A stretch of 64,000 bases of DNA from Candidatus Altimarinota bacterium (GTDB taxonomy: Bacteria; Patescibacteriota; Gracilibacteria; JAUYGZ01): the NCBI GenBank assembly GCA_029233985.1, contig JARGOK010000001.1:929096-993095 (forward strand), read 5' to 3'. Below the pieces are notes generated by a model. It saw only the letters and a program-made list of their open reading frames with translations, searched no databases and was not told the DNA's origin. This document shows, in pieces, positions 8,971 through 18,214 of the stretch. The translations under genes and the position numbers were made by a program. Positions within the stretch are counted from its first letter, which is position 1; each line of letters begins with the position of its first letter.

Positions 8971-9681
8971 ATGAATAAAATTTCTTCTTTGAGGGGATTT
9001 AGCTTGATTGAGGTTTTGGTTGCCACTGTGATGATTAGTATTGTGTTGATTGGTTCAATAGGGATGACTACTCGTTATATATATAATTATTCTTGGCCGA
9101 AGTTGTTTGATGCTGTGGAGCAGGAGTTTTTGGATGTGAATACAGCGGCTTTGGCGGGGTTTTCGAAGGCGTTTGCGAAGAGTGGAGAGAATATTGCCGA
9201 GATTCCTGAGATGTATCATTTGTACTTTGAAGAGGGGGATGATTTGGGGATGTATTACTTGGAGACGCGGATGCAGGATGTCTTGAGTAACGAGGTTGAG
9301 AAGCGTCAGATAACGTATCAAGAGTATGTTTCAGTAGATGTAGATATGTTGAAGTTGGAGAGAATTGCGCTTTTTGCTACAGCAGACCCTAGTGCTAGTA
9401 CTGTTTTATCTAGGGAGGGTGTTTTGATGACTTGGTCGAATCCTTTTTCTCAGTTGAGTTTTCGGTTTTTGCCTATTAATAAAAAGATGGATAGGGTTAG
9501 CGTGAATGTATTGGTGGATACTTTTGATCTGCCAGATGAGCCCTCTGACTGTGAGCAGTCTGAGACTTTAAAAACCCCAGGAAATTGTTTTGTGGGATTG
9601 AAGTATAGCCGTCCGGGAACCACGCAGGAGAAGAGTGTGATGTTTGGGAAGCAAAAGGGGATTTATAGGGATTTTTATTAG
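8971..9681 (+). CDS. Prepilin-like minor pilin (PilV-like)
   Basis: 236 residues. The leader MNKISSLRG is followed by FSLIEVLVATVMISIVLIGS, a perfect prepilin signal with Glu+5, then a globular domain containing one Cys pair (DCEQ..GNCFVG) near the end. It is separated by 33 bases from the GspG-like gene and by 17 bases from the PilX-like gene. Minor pilins of this kind prime assembly or sit at the filament tip. Confidence 0.84.
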   Translation: MNKISSLRGFSLIEVLVATVMISIVLIGSIGMTTRYIYNYSWPKLFDAVEQEFLDVNTAALAGFSKAFAKSGENIAEIPEMYHLYFEEGDDLGMYYLETRMQDVLSNEVEKRQITYQEYVSVDVDMLKLERIALFATADPSASTVLSREGVLMTWSNPFSQLSFRFLPINKKMDRVSVNVLVDTFDLPDEPSDCEQSETLKTPGNCFVGLKYSRPGTTQEKSVMFGKQKGIYRDFY

Positions 9682-9698
9682 ATTTTAGCTTTTGTTTT

Positions 9699-10670
9699 AT
9701 GCCACTGGCGTTGTTTCTTATCTCGGTGATTGTGTCTGGTTCGATGTTTGTGACATTGGATCGAGTGAGTCGTGACACGGTGATGAATCAGGCTTTGGTG
9801 GCGAGTACGGCGGCTTTTTATACGGCTTCTTCGAGTGCTGAGGTGACCTGGTCGCAGGTGAAAGCTGAGGATAGTACGGATATTGTGGATGTTTTTAAGA
9901 AAGCGAGTACGGATACTAATGAGGGAGATGCTGGTCCTCGAGAATATTTAACGAAGGTTGACTATGGTTCAGATGATTATGATGTTGACCCAACAAGTAT
10001 GGAGTTTAATCAGGGGCGAGTTGCTGGGGCACGGTTTACGGGAGTGAAAATTGCAGAACAATCGTTTGTTGATACCTATGTGCAGTCCAGCGCAGAGGTC
10101 TTTATGTACCAGGTGCCTCCTGATCGAAAGACGAATTATATTCATGTGGATTATTGTGAGACTGATGAAGCTTGTCCAGAGCTGATTGTTGACTGGTTTG
10201 TGTTGCAAGATGGTTTTCAGTTTCAAGAGTTAGCGGAAATCAAAGATGAGCCTTCAGAAAAAAATTCGATTATTAATCCTTGTTTGGATTACACGAATTT
10301 GAAAATAAAGCGCTGTGTACTTAAGACTGATCAAGTGGCGCCTGTTTTGGGAGACTTTAAGCAGGGGACTTCAGTGCGTTCTGGGTTTCAGAAATACTTA
10401 GAGCTAAAGACAGTGTTTCCTGCAAACCATTATTTGTTTCGGTTTCGCACAGTGGATCGATCTTCTGTCAGGTTTAAAATTGTGGGAAGGAATAATGGAG
10501 GTGAGAGTGATACTTTAGATCTCCCCTTAGCGACTGCATTTTTTGAAGTGGATGAATTGGGAAATGCGGGACTTTCGTTTCGTAGAGTTCGTCAGCAGCA
10601 GATGGTGAGTGGAGGGTTGCAGGATGGATTGGAATTTGTGCATTTTGCGGAGACGGTGGAGGAGAAGTAG
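9699..10670 (+). CDS. PilX/GspK-like minor pilus component
   Basis: 323 residues. The N-terminus (MPLALFLISVIVSGSMFVTLD) is a hydrophobic helix that starts almost at residue 1, without the basic leader and Gly of ordinary prepilins. An in-frame stop at 9666 rules out a longer start. Next comes VMNQALVASTAAFYTASSSAEVTW, resembling the AFYAAEAGLE helix of PilX_N/GspK proteins. The large C-terminal domain has Cys at YCETDEACPE and PCLDY/RCVLK. Last gene of the operon. The unprocessed-looking N-terminus is odd and could mean a non-canonical start. Confidence 0.66.
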   Translation: MPLALFLISVIVSGSMFVTLDRVSRDTVMNQALVASTAAFYTASSSAEVTWSQVKAEDSTDIVDVFKKASTDTNEGDAGPREYLTKVDYGSDDYDVDPTSMEFNQGRVAGARFTGVKIAEQSFVDTYVQSSAEVFMYQVPPDRKTNYIHVDYCETDEACPELIVDWFVLQDGFQFQELAEIKDEPSEKNSIINPCLDYTNLKIKRCVLKTDQVAPVLGDFKQGTSVRSGFQKYLELKTVFPANHYLFRFRTVDRSSVRFKIVGRNNGGESDTLDLPLATAFFEVDELGNAGLSFRRVRQQQMVSGGLQDGLEFVHFAETVEEK

Positions 10671-10676
10671 AGTGGT

Positions 10677-10780
10677 GGACCCTAGCCCCTTAAAAGGGGA
10701 ACCGAACAAGGATAATACTGTCATTGCGAGGAGCAGGAGGTGTTTTTGGGGAGGTGCGATGTGGCAATCCCGTGGGGTTA
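10677..10780 (+). repeat. Composite intergenic repeat: CCCCTTAAAAGGGG hairpin plus GTCATTGCGAG element
   Basis: The first half is GACCCTAGCCCCTTAAAAGG, a small palindrome. About 20 bases later comes GTCATTGCGAGGAGC, and its partner end GGCAATCCCGTGG follows near 10763-10775. The same order (GACCCC...AAAAGGGGAA then GTCATT) recurs at 28988-29096, which shows that the two parts travel together. Confidence 0.6.
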
Positions 10781-10830
10781 TCACGGTGGTGTTGATAAAG
10801 AACTCATGTTTTTTTTAGGATATTTGATTC

Positions 10831-12795
10831 TTATTCATTCTTTATATCGAGGATCCTGATTGCTATTTTTGCTACTTCAGCTCGTGTGAGGGGGGTTGTT
10901 GGATCGAAGAAATGTAATTGTTTATTGTCTTCTGTTGAGGATTGGTTATTAGATGGGATCTGAATTTTTTTTGAATTTAATATACTTTTGGTGGTTTTTC
11001 CCAGAGAACCATTTCGGCTGGGATCAAATGAACTAGATATGATTTTCTCAGCAATTTGAAAGTCATATACGGCACGAGTTGTTTGTGAATCATACTCTCC
11101 AGTGATTTCACCATTGAAATATCCGAGGATATTTAAGGCTGTTTGGAGTTTTTTTACGTTTTCACCTGTTTTTCCTTGCCATAAAATTTTATCGATAACA
11201 ATAGTCTGTCCAGCAAGATCTGAGTTGCTGGTGCTTACGGATTGCTTACGGCTGCTAATCATGTTGTTTGCAGTGGCGAAGGCAACGAAACGGCTGTACC
11301 ACTGGTTGTCGTCGACATCTTCAAAATCAGAGGTCTCAGCTGTGCTGGTGTCCATATTTCCAGAGTTCAAGAGGATTTTGAGTCCCTCGGCACGGTTTAC
11401 AAGTTGGCTGGGTTTGAACGTTCCGTCACTATAGCCGTTTAAGACGTTGAATTTTTTTGCGGTAGTGATGAACGGAGCATGCCAATCGTTTACAGAGATG
11501 TCTTTGAATGGGGCTGTGGATGCCTCTGAAAGTTCATAGTCAAAGGCATTTAGGGCGATTTTTACGAGTTGGGCTCGGGTTACTGCGTCATCTGGTCCAA
11601 AATTACCATCGACATATCCATTAATGACTCCTTTGTCGGCTAGTTGTTCGATGTATTCTTTTGCCCAGTGATTTTGGATGTCAGGGAATGTCATGGGTGT
11701 TTTTGGCTCGCTGAGGTTTGATGGTGTCGTGGATTGAGTTGGTTGAGTATTTTTTGTAGCAGATAATAATTCTTTTTCCTTTTCCTCAAGTTCTTGAACG
11801 TTTCTTTGGATGTCTTCTTGAAAGTTATTGTAGTCAATAAGGGGGACTTGATAGCTGACAATATTACTGGGTGTACTTTCATTTCCTGAGCTGTCTATTG
11901 CGGTGAGCATGATTTCATAGTTGAGATCGTCAAGAGAACTAAAGGTGAGTTGGTAGTTCTTTAGAGAGGCTGGAATATCAATAGGAGAAGGTGCAGTATT
12001 ATAATCGACCCCATTCCACTTTGTGGATCCCTTGATACGATAGTTGATGAGATAACCGATTATGTCTGTATCGTCTGAAGGTAACCAATTGAGAGTTTTT
12101 CCTTCGATGCTTACCTGCGAAGGAGGGGATACGAAAATGGTGCTGTCGGCAACTTCTATATTTATATTTCCTGTTGACCCTTCTTCCCCAAATTCTGTAG
12201 CAATACTGACGATCATGCTTCCTGGCTGTTCTGTGGTGATATCAAAACTAATTTTTCCGTTTTTTGTTACCACTCCCTGAGGAGTTTTTCCGTTTGAGAC
12301 TGATACCTGAAAGGGGAATCCATCCCAAATAGTTTGACCGTTGTTGGAGAGGATGGTTTCACTGGAAATATTAATTGTTTGCCCAAGAGTAGTCTGGTTT
12401 TGATTTGCAATGAGCTTGATTGTTTTTGTGGGCACAATGGGAGCTAAAAAGTATTGTCCGGTACGGGTTACTTGTACTGTCATCTTCTTTCCGTCACTTT
12501 GTCCTCCAGAAAATTCATAGTCGAAGCCCAGGGACTCCTCCCAATGAAATACTCCCAGGTGGTCATAATAAATGTTTTGAGGGAGTGTGAGGTTTTCAAG
12601 TGAGAACTCTAGTTCTACGGTTTCATCAAGATTTTGTTCAGAAGGGTATAGCTCAAGAGTGGTGATCCGCCCATAGAGGTCATTCCATCCTGGAGCGATT
12701 TCACGATAGCTCAATTCGCTGATGTCGATTGCGAATGCAGGTGCAATGCTGAGTGTAATGAGGGCTAGGCTGAGAAAAAGGTGAATAATTTTCAT
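10831..12795 (-). CDS. Exported SLH protein with a peptidoglycan-binding domain inserted in the third SLH motif
   Basis: 654 residues. Signal peptide (1-22, cleavage after AFA). Beta-rich N-terminal domain, then a fibronectin-III-like domain (~225-318; SPPSQVSIEGKTLNWLPSDD, NYEIMLTAIDSSGN). A coiled linker (~325-345) precedes SLH1 (370-415, FPDIQNHWAKEYI..GYVDGNFGPDDAVTRAQ) and SLH2 (430-476). SLH3 starts at 491 (FEDVDDNQWYSRFVAFA). Before its TRAE part (628-648, FFDPTTPLTRAEVAKIAIRI) comes a PG_binding_1 domain (539-608; GENVKKLQTALNILGYFNGE..YDSQTTRAVYDFQ). It lies 32 bases after the larger gene upstream and probably shares its transcript. Expected to be anchored in the cell wall. Confidence 0.9.
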   Translation of the reverse strand: MKIIHLFLSLALITLSIAPAFAIDISELSYREIAPGWNDLYGRITTLELYPSEQNLDETVELEFSLENLTLPQNIYYDHLGVFHWEESLGFDYEFSGGQSDGKKMTVQVTRTGQYFLAPIVPTKTIKLIANQNQTTLGQTINISSETILSNNGQTIWDGFPFQVSVSNGKTPQGVVTKNGKISFDITTEQPGSMIVSIATEFGEEGSTGNINIEVADSTIFVSPPSQVSIEGKTLNWLPSDDTDIIGYLINYRIKGSTKWNGVDYNTAPSPIDIPASLKNYQLTFSSLDDLNYEIMLTAIDSSGNESTPSNIVSYQVPLIDYNNFQEDIQRNVQELEEKEKELLSATKNTQPTQSTTPSNLSEPKTPMTFPDIQNHWAKEYIEQLADKGVINGYVDGNFGPDDAVTRAQLVKIALNAFDYELSEASTAPFKDISVNDWHAPFITTAKKFNVLNGYSDGTFKPSQLVNRAEGLKILLNSGNMDTSTAETSDFEDVDDNQWYSRFVAFATANNMISSRKQSVSTSNSDLAGQTIVIDKILWQGKTGENVKKLQTALNILGYFNGEITGEYDSQTTRAVYDFQIAEKIISSSFDPSRNGSLGKTTKSILNSKKIQIPSNNQSSTEDNKQLHFFDPTTPLTRAEVAKIAIRILDIKNE

Positions 12796-12827
12796 AGGAA
12801 TGATTTATGAGTGATAGGAATCAAGCT

Positions 12828-15800
12828 TTAACGAGTTTTTATGGATGCAGAGCCTGGTTTGGTAGTGATTTCTAGCTCTTCGTAAACATTAGTCCCGATG
12901 AGCATTATTTGGTAGAGGTTGTTTAGCATAGATTCTAGTTGTAAACTGGATTTTCCAAGTGGGTTTGAAAGTTCGCGTAAGGTTTTTTTGAATGCAATAA
13001 AGGCAGCTTTATCAACTTCAGTGATCTTCACTAATGAACCTGTGGCTATCATACGGTATTCTGCTGTTGGGATCTTAAATTCATGGCCTTTTTTTTGTTT
13101 GTAGTATCCTTTTATTCCCCATCCTAGTTCGAGTTTGAGATCGCTATCAAAAGTTGGGAACAGGTGATATTGCTTGAGGGTGAGATCAATATTTTCACTG
13201 TTTTGTGCTGTGGCAATGTATTGTTCGAGTTCACTGCTCACCCAGATACTATAAGGAGGCTCTGGAAGAGATGTTTTCCCTGCAGTAGGCGTGAAGGTAT
13301 ATTCATCCTTGAGCGTTTCTTCTGTTCCAAGATTTGCCAGCTGATAAGAGACAGAGAAGACAATCTTGTTCAGTGTTTTTCCGAGATATGATTTTTTTAT
13401 TGTAACGGATTTATTCAGTGGATAGTCGGAAAAAATATTTCCTAAAAGGTCGATTTCTTTTCCTGTGATGAGAGCTCCTAGGAGAGTCGCAGTAGTATCA
13501 GATATTTCCAGCTCAAAAACTTCGAAGAAGAGCTGTTTGATGTTTCCAGGTCCTATAGTCAGTTTTCCTTTCGGGAAACTAATATTGAGCTGATTTACTA
13601 TAGCGCTGAGTCCACGACAGTCCTGAGAATAGTCTGAACTTCCTTTGTTTGTTTTTGCAATGCTTCCCAGGACAGTCTTGAAAAACTGACAGGCTTTTCC
13701 TTCGGAAATAAGATCACTGTTTTTTGGGAAAATTCTTTTTATTTGTACCAGTAGGGTAGAGATCGTCTTCTTTAAACGTTCGGGAGTGAAGAGTTTTTTT
13801 ATCCCTGATTGGAGGATAGACGATGACACTTTGCTTTTGACTTCAGCTGATTGAGTGGTTGTGGTGATGAGAGTTGCCTCATTGGTGTTGAAAACACGTT
13901 TTTCTCCTTTTATGAGTTTCAGATTGCCTTCTCCACTAGCGTTGACGATACCTGTTTTTACTCCAGCCTCTATAATTGCTTTTCCTTCTCCCCTAAATCC
14001 ATCTTCGTAGAGTCGGAGAGCTAGCCGTTTTGAGACCTCGCTTTCATTTGCTTGTTTAATGTATTTCCTATTTTCATCAATCTGTTGAAAATGTTGATTT
14101 CCCTCTAAAGAAAATCCTTCTTTGAGGACATTGAACATAGCAATAGCATCGGGAAGTGCATCTTTATTGCGCATTATTTCTATTTTCATAGAAGTAAGAG
14201 TGTTTTCAAATGTCATTTTTTTTGTTCGATATGTGTCAATGTTTTTTACTAACTCAGTACAGTTGCTGTCGAAGAGACTTTTGAAATCCCAGTCTTTGCA
14301 GCTGCTGGCATCATTGAAAAGCTGGACGGTTTTTATATAGTCATCGATCCCATTTGTGTAGGCTTTGTACAATGCTGGGGAGATGATTTTTTGAAGTGTA
14401 TTGTAATTGAATTTAAAATTCTTAAGGTCTTCCATCTTACCTGTGACAGCTCCTTTCGCTGATGCAATTCCCTTGATAAGGTCAAAACGGGCGGAAACTT
14501 GTCCTTCCCATCCATCTCGATATCCAATTGTGAGTGGGGTACTGTTTTCTTTTGGTGATCCAGATGCTGAGTACTCTGTATCAAATGAAAGATTTCCATG
14601 GGTCGTCACGCCTGCCCCTGCGCCTACTGATACTGAGGGATATACATACATATTTCCTTTTAGCCCAATAGCATCACCTTGGGTATATTTTACATTTCCG
14701 TTGATTGCTTTTGCTGCAATGATCGCTACAACAGCTGGAGAATTTATAAACTGGCTATCGTTATTGACAGAAATTATTTTAAGATCAGTATTGGTGCTTG
14801 ATGCTGGAATCTTCACTGTAAAATGACCATTCCCTTCATATGCAGCAGTAGCAGATTTCCAATTGGTTTGATCAAAGGATGTTAGCTCTTTTGATCGGGC
14901 AATGAAGCTTTGGGACCCAATGGAGTAGTTTATTACAAATTGATTGGTATTGAGTTGGAAATCAGAGATATGGACGTAAGCATAGGCACTGTTTTGGTTG
15001 TTTTTTGCTATTTTAAAACCTTCTTTTTTTCCTGGGTAGACCCAGTTTACGAAGTATGATGAAGGAGCTGAGTAGCTAACGGTAAATTTACCACTTTCTA
15101 TTTCTTTTCCACCATTGGCTTTCGTATTCGTTTTTACAATACTTTCGTAGTCACCACTGACCGCTCCAGGAAAAAACTGACAACTGAACTGTGCTTTTTC
15201 TGTAGAATACGGTTTTATATCAGTTCGCTTCATTTTTTCACACTCGGGAACGTGCACCACTAAAGTTGCTGTAAGGTTTTTTCCAGTGATGCTGATATCG
15301 ACATTTCGAGTTTCTTTGTTAGATTGGATGCCTTTCGCTTGTGCTACCTTAGCTTCTGCAGCAGGTGCTGGTCCAGGCTCTGGAGGTGAATCGGGTGTAG
15401 GTTCTGGATCTTTTGGTTCAGGTGTGGGGATGGGTGTTGGAGTAGGAGTTGGTTTAGGAGCTGGAGAAGGACTGGATGAAGTATTTGATGTTTTTGTGAA
15501 GGCTTCAGGATGATTTAGACGATATTCATCGAGGGGTTGAGTCGCTCCCTTTGCTGGATCAATCGGCCAGTAGAGGGTGTTGGTATCTTCATGATAGATA
15601 ACTAGTGATGTGGGATCAATTTCTTGATAGAAGTCGCGGATGCAGTCATAGATAGCATTATAATATCCTTGATATAGATTGTAATAATCTTGTTCAAATG
15701 TTTTACACCACGGTGCATATAATTGAATATCTTTTTGTACATGCATACCAAAAATGTTTATCAATGGTCCTTTTTTGAAATTATTAAATCTCCATAATTG

Positions 15801-17171
15801 TATATATGGATCTGGTGAATTATAACGTTTTTGTTCTATTATATTGTTTTGATTTCCATCATATATTGCAAACCATTGATCAGGGGCCTCTACCTGCTCT
15901 CTAGTTCTTTCACATTTAAAAAAATTATATAAATCTCTTTCGGACTTATCTATTGATCCACAAGAATTTGTAAGAAGATCAAAATTTGGTATTTTGTTTA
16001 TGTTTTCAGTATTGGCACTCCCTTCAAACTTAGTGGGAATATGATTGTAAAAACTGAAAGTAATATTAGGAAGTGCAGGAATTTTATTCTTTCTTAAGTC
16101 TGTGCCGGTAATAACAAAATCAGTTTCATTAGCAATAACAAAGACACCTTTTGTTTCATTATTGATTGGCCAAAGCACTTTTTGAGAAGGTTTGTGAATA
16201 ACCCTTATGTCTTGTGAAAAGATTGGATCTGATAAACTTCCATTTGCTGGGATACAGATGAGGGAAAATCCGGGATTAGAACCTTGGCCATTTGAAAACC
16301 TTCCAACAGAATTAATTTTTTTGCATTTTGAACTGATAATTTCCAATTTATTTTCTTCAATCAGTTTTTGAATCCCACCATTGGTATTTCGAATGTAGAT
16401 CTCAGCAAATTTTTCATATTGATTTATATTGAGAGTATTAACAGCAATATGGTTAGAGCTGGATTGAGTTGTAACAGCAATAGCTTTATTGCCATTTTTT
16501 ACAGTAAAACTAGGTGTTTGATGCCTGCCATTTCCTGGATTTGTTTTACAGTTGATTTCTATATTTGTTTTAGTTGATTCTTTCAGTTCGATGCTTTTAC
16601 AGTCAGCATCTGGCTTTATGGACTCATTAAGAAAGAGACCAGAGATTCGGATTCTTTGATCTCCTGCTGCCGCATACTTATTGCCATCAGAACCTGCATA
16701 GAGAGAGTTAATTCTTGGGGAAGTTCCCATTATTTTTTTTGGTATGTCTGATATTTTTCTAGTGGCATATCGACCGATGTATTGGTCAGGAAATGAACTT
16801 GGAGGGGCATAGAGGAAGTTAAAAGTCTTTAAAATGTTTCCATCCTTGTCTTTTACTCTTCCATCAAAATTTCCATCATTATCTCCAGAAAGTCGACAAG
16901 TGGACAAGAAATATTTACCGATCATTCGTTTTTCTTTTTCATATTCACAGAGCTCAATATCTATTTGTAGAGTTGTATCAAGGTTCGTCCCGGTGACAAC
17001 AGTTACCATGTATTCACGATCTGCTTCTGTTTGATAGGCATATACTTCATCAATTTGAGGAGCTGTTTTTGCAGGAGCGATATATGCGCCTGGGAATAGT
17101 GCAGAAAAAAACAACAATGATGCGATAAGGCTTGTTGTAAAATGTAGGAAAGACCTGTGAATAGAGATCAT
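12828..17171 (-). CDS. Very large exported protein with Cys-paired Ig-like (IPT/TIG-like) repeats
   Basis: About 1447 residues from the ATG at 17171 (MISIHRSFLHF...). A TTG at 17207 would add 12 residues but lies only about 9 bases from the predicted transcription start. Signal peptide first. Then beta-sandwich repeats marked by a G-x-N-L turn and two cysteines (GTNLDTTLQIDIELCEYE..STC; ITGKNLTATLVVHVPECEK..FSC), split by a Pro-rich linker of PTP/PEP repeats near 15360-15480. The second half is beta-rich with long helices and no motif I recognise. It lacks SLH repeats, unlike its neighbours. It is followed 32 bases later by the SLH/peptidoglycan-binding protein, so the two may form a wall-anchored complex. 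Confidence 0.88.
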   Translation of the reverse strand: MISIHRSFLHFTTSLIASLLFFSALFPGAYIAPAKTAPQIDEVYAYQTEADREYMVTVVTGTNLDTTLQIDIELCEYEKEKRMIGKYFLSTCRLSGDNDGNFDGRVKDKDGNILKTFNFLYAPPSSFPDQYIGRYATRKISDIPKKIMGTSPRINSLYAGSDGNKYAAAGDQRIRISGLFLNESIKPDADCKSIELKESTKTNIEINCKTNPGNGRHQTPSFTVKNGNKAIAVTTQSSSNHIAVNTLNINQYEKFAEIYIRNTNGGIQKLIEENKLEIISSKCKKINSVGRFSNGQGSNPGFSLICIPANGSLSDPIFSQDIRVIHKPSQKVLWPINNETKGVFVIANETDFVITGTDLRKNKIPALPNITFSFYNHIPTKFEGSANTENINKIPNFDLLTNSCGSIDKSERDLYNFFKCERTREQVEAPDQWFAIYDGNQNNIIEQKRYNSPDPYIQLWRFNNFKKGPLINIFGMHVQKDIQLYAPWCKTFEQDYYNLYQGYYNAIYDCIRDFYQEIDPTSLVIYHEDTNTLYWPIDPAKGATQPLDEYRLNHPEAFTKTSNTSSSPSPAPKPTPTPTPIPTPEPKDPEPTPDSPPEPGPAPAAEAKVAQAKGIQSNKETRNVDISITGKNLTATLVVHVPECEKMKRTDIKPYSTEKAQFSCQFFPGAVSGDYESIVKTNTKANGGKEIESGKFTVSYSAPSSYFVNWVYPGKKEGFKIAKNNQNSAYAYVHISDFQLNTNQFVINYSIGSQSFIARSKELTSFDQTNWKSATAAYEGNGHFTVKIPASSTNTDLKIISVNNDSQFINSPAVVAIIAAKAINGNVKYTQGDAIGLKGNMYVYPSVSVGAGAGVTTHGNLSFDTEYSASGSPKENSTPLTIGYRDGWEGQVSARFDLIKGIASAKGAVTGKMEDLKNFKFNYNTLQKIISPALYKAYTNGIDDYIKTVQLFNDASSCKDWDFKSLFDSNCTELVKNIDTYRTKKMTFENTLTSMKIEIMRNKDALPDAIAMFNVLKEGFSLEGNQHFQQIDENRKYIKQANESEVSKRLALRLYEDGFRGEGKAIIEAGVKTGIVNASGEGNLKLIKGEKRVFNTNEATLITTTTQSAEVKSKVSSSILQSGIKKLFTPERLKKTISTLLVQIKRIFPKNSDLISEGKACQFFKTVLGSIAKTNKGSSDYSQDCRGLSAIVNQLNISFPKGKLTIGPGNIKQLFFEVFELEISDTTATLLGALITGKEIDLLGNIFSDYPLNKSVTIKKSYLGKTLNKIVFSVSYQLANLGTEETLKDEYTFTPTAGKTSLPEPPYSIWVSSELEQYIATAQNSENIDLTLKQYHLFPTFDSDLKLELGWGIKGYYKQKKGHEFKIPTAEYRMIATGSLVKITEVDKAAFIAFKKTLRELSNPLGKSSLQLESMLNNLYQIMLIGTNVYEELEITTKPGSASIKTR

Positions 17172-17222
17172 GCTGAAATGGTGAAAACATAGGGGGTAAA
17201 TGTACAAATTTTGGTATAATTA

Positions 17223-17251
17223 TTTATACTCCCATATGTCTTTCTTGTCAA
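17223..17251 (-). promoter_or_regulatory. Promoter of the large Ig-like-repeat protein operon
   Basis: On the minus strand: perfect TTGACA (17246-17251), a 17-base spacer, TATAAA (17223-17228). Expected start near 17216, giving a leader of about 45 bases to the ATG at 17171. Confidence 0.75.
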
Positions 17252-17309
17252 GTATTTGGATTAACACCTAGGGTCCGAACTGCCTTATTCTTTAATAAGA
17301 ATCAGATTA

Positions 17310-17850
17310 CTAATCGATTTTTAATGAACTTAGAATCCTGTCAAAAATATCTGCATCTGGACGAGAAAATGCAGTAATATCCTTCATGGCATTTCGCACT
17401 TCTTGGTCAGTTTTTTTTCATCAATTGACTTATCAGGATAGTATCCATTGCTCTATACAACTGGCCCTGTAATCAAGAGGTTTGAATAGGGCTTGTTTTG
17501 AAGTGGGATTATATATGATTCTGAGAGATCGTAATCAAATACACTGTCGAGTCTAAAAAATTTAAGCATTGAAGTCTTATTAGAATTGGTTTTGTGCTCA
17601 CCAAGCTCATACACCGTTGAGATTCCTTCTATCTGCCAAGGTAGCTAAATTCTTCTTCAAGAGCCTTTCGAAGCTCACTCATTGGTTGTGATAAATCTAG
17701 AGTGTCATGAGCAAAGAAAAAGCAGCATCCTTCTCCGGCTACTATGCTATACTCAGCTGTTGTTGCATCAAAAGAGAACTTTAATCAGACCATGTCTTTC
17801 ACTCAATTTCTAGCAATGCTTTTGTGGTGTTGAAACATCTATGTCATCTG
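17310..17850 (-). pseudogene. Decayed gene remnant, apparently a degenerate paralogue of the large protein's C-terminus
   Basis: No open frame survives, but conceptual translation of the minus strand gives protein-like text in shifting frames. In order: TDDIDVSTPQKHC, then TAEYSIVAGEG (near 17740-17775), SELRKALEEEF, GISTVYELGEHKTN, a TAG after LLITGPVV, SNGYYPDKSIDEKKLT, a slip at a run of As, then DITAFSRPDADIFDRILSSL ending at a TAG at 17310-17312. At least two frameshifts and two or three stops are present. The segment with TAEYSIVAG and the preceding NTDDIDVS align with NSENIDLTLKQYH and TAEYRMIATG near the C-terminus of the downstream gene, in the same order. The rest has no counterpart I can see. 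Confidence 0.6.
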
Positions 17851-18214
17851 TGTTCGCATACCGGACGGATAGGTTCCAGAGACGCGATGAACCGACGTCT
17901 CTAGATAGGGAGGCATGTGTGATGGTTCTTGGGTGAAAAACCTACATCATTATTCACATCATTGGAAATCAGTGGTTCGGCAATAGAGGAGTGGTGACCT
18001 TATGGTTGTGGAAGAGATCTCTCAGCTGTGTATCCTTCGTTAAGCTTTCCAAACTACGAAGGACGCGACGGATACTCCGGTTCCATCTCCGCTAAAGCTC
18101 CGATGGACAGGCGAAATCACAAAAGAAATGGGGACGTGGTAATATTTCGAATTGCTGAAATAGTATTGGATTGCGACGCTATCGCTCGCAATGACAGTGC
18201 TATTTTAGATTTTT
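17851..18214. repeat. Cluster of four intergenic hairpin repeats
   Basis: No gene is seen here. Elements: AGAGACG/CGTCTCT palindrome at 17878-17902; TCCTTCGT/ACGAAGGA hairpin at 18033-18063; TCCATC/GATGGA hairpin with GCTAAAGCT in the loop at 18082-18107; and on the minus strand a complete GTCATTGCGAGCGATAGCGT element ending CGCAATCC at about 18175-18204. The hairpins of the TCCxTCG..GCTAAAGC..CGAxGGA type resemble elements common in candidate-phyla genomes. The block lies between the remnant and the end of the M23/SLH gene. Confidence 0.62.

Noticed and set aside
10770..10816. Possible terminator after the pilus operon: TTATCA/TGATAA arms and a run of eight Ts at 10809-10816.
   Set aside because: The stem is weak and the T run starts about ten bases after it, so it does not form a proper intrinsic terminator.
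15286..15513. Gly/Val-rich plus-strand frame (GVGMGVGVGVGLGAG).
   Set aside because: It is the complement of the Pro/Thr-rich linker codons of the minus-strand giant.
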